Shown: piece after piece, positions 16,669-24,407 of the stretch
Layout: every line of letters begins with the position of its first letter
Position numbering within the stretch: position 1 is the stretch's first letter
From: Sporolactobacillus kofuensis
GTDB lineage: Bacteria > Bacillota > Bacilli > Bacillales > Sporolactobacillaceae
Assembly: GCF_042660205.1 (NCBI RefSeq)
Contig: NZ_JBHSTQ010000009.1
Location: forward strand, 1-64,000
Length of the DNA stretch: 64,000 bases
Direction of reading: 5' to 3'
Made by a program: the position numbers and the translations under genes
The notes under the pieces: model-generated
Told to the model about the DNA's origin: nothing
Database searches by the model: none
What the model saw: only the letters and a program-made list of their open reading frames with translations

Positions 16669-17883
16669 GTGCCTTTTCCATTTCAACAGGCAGCTTTTAT
16701 TTTAGATAAACTGATGAACCATGGCTTTGATGCCTATATTGTTGGTGGTGCCATACGTGATCATCTACTTGGACGGCCGATCCATGATATTGATGTCGCT
16801 ACATCGGCTCATCCTGCTGATGTTATGTCCTTATTTAAACGAACGATACCGATTGGTATAGAGCATGGAACAGTAGCTGTCCTATCCGGCGGGCAAGCGT
16901 ACGAGGTGACCACATACCGTGCAGAGTCGGGTTATGATGATTTTCGCCATCCGAATCAGGTTAGCTTTGATGTTTCATTAGATCAAGATCTGATGCGTCG
17001 AGATTTTACCATTAATGCGTTTGCAATGGATCGCTCAGGACAGGTGATCGATTTGTTTGGCGGTAAAGCAGATATTATGCAAAAAAAAATCCGAACGGTT
17101 GGTCTCGCGGAGGAGCGTATTTCGGAAGATCCGCTCCGTATCATGCGAGGGATTCGTTTTGCTTCTGAACTCTGTTTTACTTTAGGGCAGAAAGAAGTGA
17201 CCGCATTTCGGGCGAAATCCGACTTACTTAAACATATTTCGGTCGAGCGGATTAATCAGGAAATGAACCGTCTGCTGGCGGGTAAAGGAGTTCATCAAGC
17301 GATTCGAATTCTCGAGAATACGGGTTGCGTTCATGCGCTTCCTTTACTAGAAAATGTTGATCTCAAGAAATTGTATGATGTGGATTTCTCCTTCCTCCAA
17401 ACATCTGAAGAACGTTGGTCGGCCTTCTTGATTGCTGTTGGGTTACATGATGTGCACGTGTTTGCTCGGGCATGGAAATGGTCAAGAGAATCTGAAAAGA
17501 AGGTCTATGAGCTTACAACGCTTTATAACGCACTAAAGAGAAACCCATGGACAGCAGAGTCCGTCTACTTTGCAGGTCTGTCAAACGCATTTGCTGCAAA
17601 CCGTCTCCTTGCAGCATTTGGAATTTTAACTAATGAATTACTAATGCAATATGATCAGCAGGTTCATTTGCTTTGGCAAGCGAGTACGATCCATACGCGC
17701 TCAGACATTGCTGCCACAGGTCATCATTTCATCCAATGGTCCGAAACAAAACCAGGTCCTTGGCTAGCCAAAGTGATCAATACGCTTGAGAAAGAGATCG
17801 TAAATGGTCGCGTCACTAATGATTTGGGGGAAATTGAGGCATGGTTCAGAAAATGGCAAATCAGTCAAAAAAAGCAATCTTAA
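16669..17883 (+). CDS. cca: CCA tRNA nucleotidyltransferase
   Basis: A 404-residue class II nucleotidyltransferase adding CCA to tRNA 3' ends. The N-terminal catalytic head shows YIVGGAIRDHLLGRPIHDIDVAT (about 21-43, with the GG and DxD metal pair) and RRDFTINAFAMD (about 107-118). The BDR motif DPLRIMRGIRFASEL follows near 155-169, then a helical body and tail. GTG 16669 is chosen because GGGGTG lies six bases in front; TTG 16648 has no good site. It overlaps birA by 43 bases. Confidence 0.92.
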   Translation: MPFPFQQAAFILDKLMNHGFDAYIVGGAIRDHLLGRPIHDIDVATSAHPADVMSLFKRTIPIGIEHGTVAVLSGGQAYEVTTYRAESGYDDFRHPNQVSFDVSLDQDLMRRDFTINAFAMDRSGQVIDLFGGKADIMQKKIRTVGLAEERISEDPLRIMRGIRFASELCFTLGQKEVTAFRAKSDLLKHISVERINQEMNRLLAGKGVHQAIRILENTGCVHALPLLENVDLKKLYDVDFSFLQTSEERWSAFLIAVGLHDVHVFARAWKWSRESEKKVYELTTLYNALKRNPWTAESVYFAGLSNAFAANRLLAAFGILTNELLMQYDQQVHLLWQASTIHTRSDIAATGHHFIQWSETKPGPWLAKVINTLEKEIVNGRVTNDLGEIEAWFRKWQISQKKQS

Positions 17884-18839
17884 TGCTGCTCTACGAACAT
17901 CAAGATCAATTTCTTTCAGGTCAACGTATTTCAGAATTACTTGGATGCTCGCGTACAGCAGTATGGAAACAAATCAAAGCGCTTATTGACGATGGGTTTC
18001 AAATCCAGTCCGTTCAGAAAAAAGGTTATAAATTGCTTTCTTCGCCTGAAGGGTTGAACGAAGCTGCTGTAAAAGCGGGACTAAGAACAAAAAAATTAGG
18101 GCAAATGATTTATTTTTTCGATAAAATTGGTTCCACACAAAAAGAGGCGTTGCGGATTGCGGATGAAGGCGCACCGGATGGAACTCTGGTCCTTACAAAT
18201 GAACAGACACAGGGGCGTGGCCGACTTGGACATACTTGGCAATCACAGCGCGGTACGAATATTGCCATGAGTTTAATCCTAAGGCCGGATCTTCCGATTG
18301 ATAAAACACCGCAGTTAACTTTACTTACTGCGGTTGCAGCCACAGAAACTATTGAGAAGGTCACCGGACTTAGTTGTGGCATTAAATGGCCAAATGATAT
18401 TTTATATAAAGGGAAAAAACTAGTCGGAATCCTCACGGAACTTCAAGCAGAATCAACCTATGTTAAGGCTGTGGTCATCGGCATAGGTATCAACGTGAAT
18501 ACTGAACCTGAGGCTATTCAGGAAACAATTAATCAGGTAGCTTCATCCTTGCACGCGATCACAGGTGAGCACTATGCGCTAGCACCTTTCATACAATCAT
18601 TTTTAGTTCTTTTTGAAAAACTCTATGAACAGTATCTAGAGCGAGGCTTTTCCGCGATCCGGCCGCTGTGGGAACGACGTGCGATCAATCTCGGAAAGCA
18701 AATTAAAGTGCGCCAGCCAGGAGGACGTATTCTTGAAGGCGTTGCACGAGGAATCAATGATGATGGGGTATTGTTGCTTGAAAAGGGCGATGGTTCGATA
18801 ACTCGGGTGTATTCCGCAGATATTGAGTGGGAACCTTAA
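17841..18839 (+). CDS. birA: Bifunctional biotin--[acetyl-CoA-carboxylase] ligase / biotin repressor
   Basis: A 332-residue BirA. The N-terminal winged HTH (about 8-65: FLSGQRISELLGCSRTAVWKQI) would bind biotin-operon operators. The central ligase domain has the biotinyl-AMP loop GRGRLGHTW near 130-138, KWPNDI near 184-189 and GIGINVN near 217-223. A small C-terminal SH3-like domain completes it. It attaches biotin to carboxylases and represses biotin genes. Start 17841 lies within cca; ATG 17853 is an alternative nearer to the B. subtilis start. No biotin operator or biotin gene is in the window. Confidence 0.93.
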   Translation: MVQKMANQSKKAILMLLYEHQDQFLSGQRISELLGCSRTAVWKQIKALIDDGFQIQSVQKKGYKLLSSPEGLNEAAVKAGLRTKKLGQMIYFFDKIGSTQKEALRIADEGAPDGTLVLTNEQTQGRGRLGHTWQSQRGTNIAMSLILRPDLPIDKTPQLTLLTAVAATETIEKVTGLSCGIKWPNDILYKGKKLVGILTELQAESTYVKAVVIGIGINVNTEPEAIQETINQVASSLHAITGEHYALAPFIQSFLVLFEKLYEQYLERGFSAIRPLWERRAINLGKQIKVRQPGGRILEGVARGINDDGVLLLEKGDGSITRVYSADIEWEP

Positions 18840-19237
18840 CAAGAAAGTAAAGGCAATACTAAAGAGTTTGCTCTAATAGTTATGCTCGATTGATCCATAC
18901 TTACTTTAGGCTGTATTTCTTCAAAAGCTGTACTGAACAAAGATGATTAAGTATAACGTTAGGCATCTGCTTTGAGCATGATTTTCCAAAATAAATCTAC
19001 CCTTGATTTTATTCTTGCATTTCGCTCAGAGAATCGATACGATTAATTTGCTCGTACAACACGAAAAAACCCGAAAAATGGGTTTTTTCGATAATTAGGT
19101 CGGGTCAGGAGCCTTTTTCCCTTTTGGGATACTCCTAGTTTTAGCAGAAGAGCGGAATCCATTCCCTCCAGTATTTGTTAGAGGAAACAGCACCGATACT
19201 GTTTCTGCAGCATACATAAATTGATTCAGGTGATGTT
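18840..19237. other. Intergenic region where panBCD/dinG occur in relatives; contains one terminator
   Basis: About 400 bases without a supported gene. The only clear element is the terminator at 19,062-19,090. No fragment of panB, panC, panD or dinG was recognised in any frame. The final 25 bases hold the ribosome binding site of ypmB. Confidence 0.55.
19062..19090 (+). terminator. Intrinsic terminator of the ypjD-birA operon
   Basis: Perfect inverted repeat CGAAAAAACCC / GGGTTTTTTCG with a 7-nt loop, in which the T-run forms part of the 3' arm. It lies about 220 bases after birA. Confidence 0.75.
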
Positions 19238-19729
19238 TTGAGAACAGTTAAAACGTGGTTTTTTACGGTGTTCATTACCGTCATAGTCCTTATTGTTATT
19301 GGTTCCTGGTCGTTGTACACAAACAACACCAATTTCCAGAATCAATCTGCCCAAAGCGCTATAAAAAAAGCAAAGAAGTGGTATTCCTTTAATCAAGTGT
19401 TATCAGTGACTGCATATCATGGTAGCGATGATTACCAGGTCATAAAAGCAAAGCAGGGTAGGAAGACCATGTATTTCTGGATTCCTGATCGTTTAAAAAA
19501 AGCGCCTTATTTTGAACGAGCTGCGAATAAAGGGCTAACTAAAGAACAAGCACTTCAAAAATTAAGTGGCAAAGGGCTGGACGTACAAAAAATTATCTCT
19601 GTACGTCTTGGTGCAATTCAGGGTAACCCGGTTTGGGAAATTACTTTTCTGAATTCAAAGCACAAGTATAATTATGTTTCGATCTCTTTTGATAATGGCA
19701 AAGAAGCACAACGCATCTTAAACGTGTAA
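19238..19729 (+). CDS. ypmB: YpmB-like PepSY-domain membrane-anchored protein
   Basis: A 163-residue protein with an N-terminal membrane anchor (about 6-26), then an extracytoplasmic region. Its C-terminal half (AANKGLTKEQALQKLSGKGLDVQKIISVRLGAIQGNPVWEITF) is a PepSY-like alpha/beta module. It matches B. subtilis YpmB in size, layout and position directly before aspB. Start is TTG 19238, seven bases after AGGTGA. The family function is not known. In B. subtilis the neighbouring upstream genes are ypmA and dinG; both are missing here. Confidence 0.85.
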   Translation: MRTVKTWFFTVFITVIVLIVIGSWSLYTNNTNFQNQSAQSAIKKAKKWYSFNQVLSVTAYHGSDDYQVIKAKQGRKTMYFWIPDRLKKAPYFERAANKGLTKEQALQKLSGKGLDVQKIISVRLGAIQGNPVWEITFLNSKHKYNYVSISFDNGKEAQRILNV

Positions 19730-19774
19730 TTTAAAGCACTATTCTAAATGGAAAAAGCAGTTTGAGGAGGAACA

Positions 19775-20962
19775 ATGATGCAGCTTGCAAAGCGAGTGGA
19801 AACTATAACCCCATCAAGTACCTTGGCGATTACAGCCAAAGCTGGGGAACTGAAAGCTCAAGGCTATGACGTCATCGGACTTGGCGCTGGTCAGCCTGAT
19901 TTTAATACACCGGATTATATCATTGATGCCGCAATGGAAGCTGTGAAGGCGGGTCACACAAAATATACGCCGACTGCCGGACTTCCGGAACTAAAGGAAG
20001 CAATTATTGGGAAATTGAAACGTGACCAGGGCTTTACCTATGACAAATCACAAATTATTGTTGGAAATGGCGCCAAACATGTTCTCTATCTCTTGTTTCA
20101 AGCACTGCTTAATCCTGGGGATGAAGTGATCATTCCTGCACCATTTTGGGTGAGTTATCCGGAACAAGTGAAACTAGCCGGCGGGGTTCCTGTCGAAATC
20201 ACCACAACTGAATTGAATCATTTCAAAATTTCGGTGGAAGATCTTGAGGGCGCGACGACATCTAGGACGAAGGCATTAATTTTGAATTCACCAAGCAACC
20301 CGACTGGAATGATTTATTCTAAAGAAGAGCTCGAACCGATTGCTGACTATTGCCTTAAACACGACATTCTCATTATTTCAGATGAAATTTATGAGAAATT
20401 GGTCTATAATGGCAATCAGTTTTATTCCATAGCTCAACTTTCTGAAAACGTTAAAGCTCAGACCGTTGTGATAAATGGTGTCTCAAAATCGCATTCGATG
20501 ACCGGTTGGCGGATTGGATATGCAGCAGCGGATGCTCAGCTCGTGAAAGCAATGACAAATGTTGCTAGTCATAGCACATCAAATCCCGCCTCTGTCTCTC
20601 AGTATGCAACGATTGCCGCTTACAATGGCCCTCAAGAGAGCATTGAGAAGATGCGGCAGGCATTCGAGAAACGGTTAAACGAAGTCTACCCACGCCTCAC
20701 AGCGCTACCTGGTGTCACTTGCGTGAAGCCTCAGGGTGCGTTCTACTTGTTTCCCAACATCCAGAAAACAAGTGATGCATGCGGCTTTTCTCAAGTCACC
20801 GATTGGGTAGCAGCATTACTTGATGAAGAAAAAGTGGCTGTTGTTCCCGGCGCAGGATTTGGCATGCCAGAATACATTCGCTTATCCTATGCTACATCAT
20901 TAGAAAACTTAAACCATGCGCTCGATCGCATTGAGCATTTTATTACCAACCATATGCAATAA
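19775..20962 (+). CDS. aspB: Pyridoxal-phosphate aspartate aminotransferase
   Basis: A 395-residue class I aminotransferase (subgroup Ib, AspB) interconverting aspartate/2-oxoglutarate and oxaloacetate/glutamate. Visible are GAGQPDFNTP near 38-47, PSNPTG near 175-180, SDEIYEKLVY near 205-214 and the PLP lysine in SKSHSMTGWRIGY near 239-251; the substrate-binding arginine lies in EYIRLSYA. GAGGAGG precedes two adjacent ATG codons, and the first is used here. It lies between ypmB and asnS as in B. subtilis, linking aspartate supply to asparaginyl-tRNA synthesis. Confidence 0.95.
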   Translation: MMQLAKRVETITPSSTLAITAKAGELKAQGYDVIGLGAGQPDFNTPDYIIDAAMEAVKAGHTKYTPTAGLPELKEAIIGKLKRDQGFTYDKSQIIVGNGAKHVLYLLFQALLNPGDEVIIPAPFWVSYPEQVKLAGGVPVEITTTELNHFKISVEDLEGATTSRTKALILNSPSNPTGMIYSKEELEPIADYCLKHDILIISDEIYEKLVYNGNQFYSIAQLSENVKAQTVVINGVSKSHSMTGWRIGYAAADAQLVKAMTNVASHSTSNPASVSQYATIAAYNGPQESIEKMRQAFEKRLNEVYPRLTALPGVTCVKPQGAFYLFPNIQKTSDACGFSQVTDWVAALLDEEKVAVVPGAGFGMPEYIRLSYATSLENLNHALDRIEHFITNHMQ

Positions 20963-21000
20963 TTGAACAGGTTCATCAATTCAGGGGGTCACGAATAAAA

Positions 21001-22293
21001 ATGAAAGCAACAATTTCCGAAGTCAAAAATCATGTCGGTTCCGAAGTTACCATCGGTGCCTGGCTGGCAAATAAACGATCCAGCGGTAAAATTCAATTTC
21101 TTGAATTACGGGATGGTACCGGCTTTATTCAAGGTGTCGTATTAAAAAATGAAGTAAGCGAAGAAAGCTGGGAACAAGCAAAAGAATTAACTCAAGAAAG
21201 CTCACTCTATGTAAACGGTACGGTTCGCGAGGATAAACGTGCACCAAGCGGCTTTGAGTTAACCGTTACATCCCTAAAGACAATTCAAATTGCTCACGAT
21301 TATCCAATTACACCAAAAGAACATGGTGTTGAATTCTTGATGGATCACCGCCATTTATGGCTTCGTTCAAGCAGACAGCATGCTATATTACGGATCCGCG
21401 ATGAAGTCATTAAAGCTACCTATGACTTTTTCCACGATAATAACTTTATTAAAGTTGATCCGCCGATTTTGACAGGAAGCTCAGCAGAAGGAACAACCGA
21501 TCTTTTCCATACCAAATATTTTGATCGCGATGCGTATCTGTCTCAGAGTGGCCAACTCTATATGGAAGCAGCAGCAATGGCTCTCGGAAAAGTATTCTCA
21601 TTCGGGCCAGCATTTCGTGCAGAAAAGTCGAAAACGCGACGCCATTTGATTGAATTTTGGATGATTGAACCGGAAATGGCATTCTGCGATCATGAAGATA
21701 GCCTTAAGATTCAAGAAAATTATGTTTCTTATCTTGTTCAGGAAGTATTGAAAAATTGCAAAACTGAACTGGAAACAATCGGACGTGATACGAGCAAACT
21801 TGAGAAGATTAAGGCTCCATTCCCACGTATGTCCTATGATGATGCGATCAAGTTCTTGAAGAGTGAAGGGTTTGACGATATTGAATGGGGCGATGATTTC
21901 GGATCGCCACATGAAACAGCGATTGCTGAACATTTTGATGTTCCGGTTTTTGTTACTGAGTATCCGACGAAAGTGAAGGCCTTCTATATGAAGCCAGTTC
22001 CAGGTCGCGAAGACGTAGTGCTTTGCGCTGACCTTTTAGCTCCCGAAGGTTATGGTGAAATTATTGGTGGTAGCCAGCGTATTGATGATCTTGAACTGAT
22101 GAAAAAACGTTATGAACAATTCCATCTCACTGATCCGTCCTATAAATGGTACCTTGAACTTCGTCAGTATGGCAGTGTCCCTCATTCAGGATTCGGACTC
22201 GGATTAGAACGCGCGGTTGCCTGGATTTGCGGACTCGACCACATTCGTGAAACCATTCCATTCCCAAGATTATTGAACCGTATTTACCCGTAA
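21001..22293 (+). CDS. asnS: Asparaginyl-tRNA synthetase
   Basis: A 430-residue class IIb synthetase. The N-terminal OB-fold anticodon-binding domain (about 1-100, VTIGAWLANKRSSGKIQFLELRDG) is followed by the catalytic core: motif 1 at FHDNNFIKVDPPILTGSSAEG, motif 2 at FGPAFRAEKSKTRRHLIEFWMIEPEM, and motif 3 at GFGLGLERAVAWICG near the end. The AsnRS-type sequence distinguishes it from AspRS. It starts 39 bases after aspB and ends in a strong terminator. No T-box leader is present upstream. Confidence 0.97.
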   Translation: MKATISEVKNHVGSEVTIGAWLANKRSSGKIQFLELRDGTGFIQGVVLKNEVSEESWEQAKELTQESSLYVNGTVREDKRAPSGFELTVTSLKTIQIAHDYPITPKEHGVEFLMDHRHLWLRSSRQHAILRIRDEVIKATYDFFHDNNFIKVDPPILTGSSAEGTTDLFHTKYFDRDAYLSQSGQLYMEAAAMALGKVFSFGPAFRAEKSKTRRHLIEFWMIEPEMAFCDHEDSLKIQENYVSYLVQEVLKNCKTELETIGRDTSKLEKIKAPFPRMSYDDAIKFLKSEGFDDIEWGDDFGSPHETAIAEHFDVPVFVTEYPTKVKAFYMKPVPGREDVVLCADLLAPEGYGEIIGGSQRIDDLELMKKRYEQFHLTDPSYKWYLELRQYGSVPHSGFGLGLERAVAWICGLDHIRETIPFPRLLNRIYP

Positions 22294-22318
22294 TGGCAGA
22301 TTATGGAGAATAAAGTTC

Positions 22319-22357
22319 AGACAAGATCCAGAGAGAACTCTGGGTCTTGTCTTTTTA
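22319..22357 (+). terminator. Intrinsic terminator after asnS
   Basis: Inverted repeat AGACAAGATCCAGAG / CTCTGGGTCTTGTCT with an AGAA loop, followed by TTTTT. Confidence 0.9.
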
Positions 22358-22435
22358 TGAGTATTAATAGGATGAGCGAACCTCTCATCAGGATGGAAGG
22401 ATCCATGCTATAATGGACGATGAGGTGTCAAAACT

Positions 22436-23128
22436 ATGGAAATGAAATTTTTAATCAATCTTATCGAAAGTGGTAGTATTAGTGTTCCATCTATACTGCT
22501 TGATTACTATAATCAGCTTGGATTAAATGAACAGGAATGCATGATGCTGATCCACGTGCATGCTTTTCTCAGTAAAGGCGATGATTTTCCTACATTCGAT
22601 AATCTAGCTGCGCGAATGACTTTGGATGAGACTGAATGTGCTGAGCTTTTGAGACGCCTGATTCAACGTGGTTATCTATCGATCATACAAAAAAATGATA
22701 ATAATATATACTCTGAAGCCTATTCGCTGCAACCGCTTTGGGAAAAGTTACTTAGAACCTCCTATAGTCAAGTTGTTGAATCCTCGTCAAAATCGAATGA
22801 CGAGGCGCTCTATACATTATTTGAGACTGAATTTGGACGGCCACTGTCGCCAATTGAGTGCGAGACACTCGCCATGTGGATAGACCAAGATCGACATTCA
22901 CCGAAATTGATTAAAGGTGCGCTGCGGGAAGCGGTGATTTCTGGAAAGCTGAATTTCCGTTATATCGATCGTATCTTGTTTGAATGGAAGAAGAATGGCA
23001 TTAAAACACTTGATCAGGCGAAGCAGCATGGTGACAAAATTAGAAATCATCAACCACGTACAAGCACCAGTAGCCACAAGCAGCAGAATATTTCGGAAAT
23101 GCCTTCATATAACTGGCTGGACAAATAA
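22436..23128 (+). CDS. dnaD: DNA replication initiation protein DnaD
   Basis: A 230-residue DnaD with an N-terminal winged-helix DDBH1 domain (about 15-110, LNEQECMMLIHVHAFL...FDNLAARM) and a C-terminal DDBH2 domain (about 125-195). The latter contains YTLFETEFGRPLSPIECETLAMW and the YIDRILFEWKKNGI motif that binds single-stranded DNA. DnaD acts in primosome assembly with DnaA, DnaB and DnaI at oriC and restart sites. GATGAGGTG precedes ATG. It is followed 18 bases later by nth, the usual pairing. Confidence 0.93.
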   Translation: MEMKFLINLIESGSISVPSILLDYYNQLGLNEQECMMLIHVHAFLSKGDDFPTFDNLAARMTLDETECAELLRRLIQRGYLSIIQKNDNNIYSEAYSLQPLWEKLLRTSYSQVVESSSKSNDEALYTLFETEFGRPLSPIECETLAMWIDQDRHSPKLIKGALREAVISGKLNFRYIDRILFEWKKNGIKTLDQAKQHGDKIRNHQPRTSTSSHKQQNISEMPSYNWLDK

Positions 23129-23146
23129 TAGAGGAGGAGAGTCGCA

Positions 23147-23824
23147 CTGAATCAGAAACAATTCGAATTCATTATGGACAAGATTGCGGCAATGTTTCCT
23201 GACGCACATTGCGAATTGAATCACAGTAATCCTTTCGAGCTTTCGATCGCCGTTATGCTGTCTGCACAATGTACCGATGCTCTAGTCAATCGCGTGACGC
23301 CAGCACTTTTTGCTAAATATCATGTACCTGAAGACTATTTAGCAGTACCATTAGAAGAACTCCAACGGGACATTCGATCGATTGGTCTTTACCGTAATAA
23401 AGCAAAGCATATCCGCCAAATGTGTCAGATGTTGATTGACTGCTATGACGGCGTGTTACCGAAAAATCATGATGATCTGTTAAAACTCCCCGGAATTGGA
23501 CGTAAAACAGCAAATGTGATTGTTTCTGTAGCTTTTGGGGAGCCAGCACTTGCTGTCGACACGCATGTAGAGCGTGTGACAAAAAGACTCGGAATATGTC
23601 GCTGGAAAGACAGTGTTCTGGAAGTTGAGAAAACATTGACGAAACGCCTGCCACGCGAGAAATGGTCGGTTACTCATCATCGATTGATTTTTTTTGGTCG
23701 CTATCATTGTAAAGCGCAACACCCAAATTGCCCGGAATGTCCAGTACTTGATGTCTGTCGTGAGGGGCAAAAACGCATGAGAAAGGGGGAAGTGTTGCTT
23801 GGAACAACCGTGCATAAGCATTGA
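23147..23824 (+). CDS. nth: Endonuclease III (DNA glycosylase/AP lyase)
   Basis: Base-excision repair enzyme removing oxidised pyrimidines. Visible are the helix-hairpin-helix LPGIGRKTA with the catalytic lysine, the catalytic aspartate in AVDTHVERV, and the iron-sulfur loop Cys-x6-Cys-x2-Cys-x5-Cys near the C-terminus. The start appears to be CTG at 23147: GGAGG is nine bases upstream, and reading LNQKQFEF from there matches the B. subtilis N-terminus MLNLKQIEF. Starting at ATG 23174 would drop nine conserved residues and leave the ribosome site too far away. It overlaps ypoC by 26 bases. Confidence 0.93.
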   Translation: MNQKQFEFIMDKIAAMFPDAHCELNHSNPFELSIAVMLSAQCTDALVNRVTPALFAKYHVPEDYLAVPLEELQRDIRSIGLYRNKAKHIRQMCQMLIDCYDGVLPKNHDDLLKLPGIGRKTANVIVSVAFGEPALAVDTHVERVTKRLGICRWKDSVLEVEKTLTKRLPREKWSVTHHRLIFFGRYHCKAQHPNCPECPVLDVCREGQKRMRKGEVLLGTTVHKH

Positions 23825-24341
23825 GTTGACGGATTCTTTTCACGTTAAGCCTTTTTATCAAAATTGTCGATTGCTTGATGTGAAAGCAATGCCATCCCAT
23901 TTTTCGTTTGAGTATCCTTTTTTCTATGACATGCTCTATTGTCAGCAAAAAGATGCATATTCCCTTTGGCCATGGCAAACTAGAGAGAATTATTTTCACA
24001 TTTTCTGGGAACAGAAAAAAGAAGAGCTGCGTACCAGTTTTCATGATCGGAATCTTAAGGCTGTGCGGCAACCGATGTTGCAATCCATTGCCGCATTCAT
24101 TGATCAAATGTATTGGTCGGCTGGGAAACCGGTACGCTCATTAGTTCATGACGTAATTCTGACAGATCTCAGCACTTTACCATTTGCTCCATTAAATAGC
24201 AAAGAACGCGTAAACTATTTGCTAAAACAACCGGACCGTTATCTGTCTTTTATCCAATTGGATGAATTAGAACAAGAGTTGGTAAAGAAATTAGCGATAT
24301 ACCGTAGAAAACAAAAAATAGAAAATGAATCAGGAAGATAA
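23799..24341 (+). CDS. ypoC: YpoC family protein of unknown function
   Basis: A 180-residue soluble protein in the conserved position between nth and ponA, and similar in layout to B. subtilis YpoC. Tryptophan- and tyrosine-rich patches such as FYDMLYCQQ and SLWPWQTRENYFHIFWEQKK are followed by the C-terminal KERVNYLLKQPDRYLSFIQLDEL. Start TTG 23799 is preceded by GGGGGAAG and lies inside nth, implying translational coupling. No catalytic motif is recognisable. It ends before a bidirectional terminator shared with ponA. Confidence 0.75.
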   Translation: MEQPCISIELTDSFHVKPFYQNCRLLDVKAMPSHFSFEYPFFYDMLYCQQKDAYSLWPWQTRENYFHIFWEQKKEELRTSFHDRNLKAVRQPMLQSIAAFIDQMYWSAGKPVRSLVHDVILTDLSTLPFAPLNSKERVNYLLKQPDRYLSFIQLDELEQELVKKLAIYRRKQKIENESGR

Positions 24342-24356
24342 TCAAATGATATATTA

Positions 24357-24394
24357 AAAAGCGCTCATCGTTATGAAACACGATGAGCGCTTTT
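24357..24394. terminator. Bidirectional terminator between ypoC and ponA
   Basis: Perfect 14-bp inverted repeat AAAAGCGCTCATCG / CGATGAGCGCTTTT with a 10-nt loop and A/T runs on both flanks. It serves the two convergent genes. Confidence 0.9.
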
Positions 24395-24407
24395 AGTTTT
24401 GACTCAA

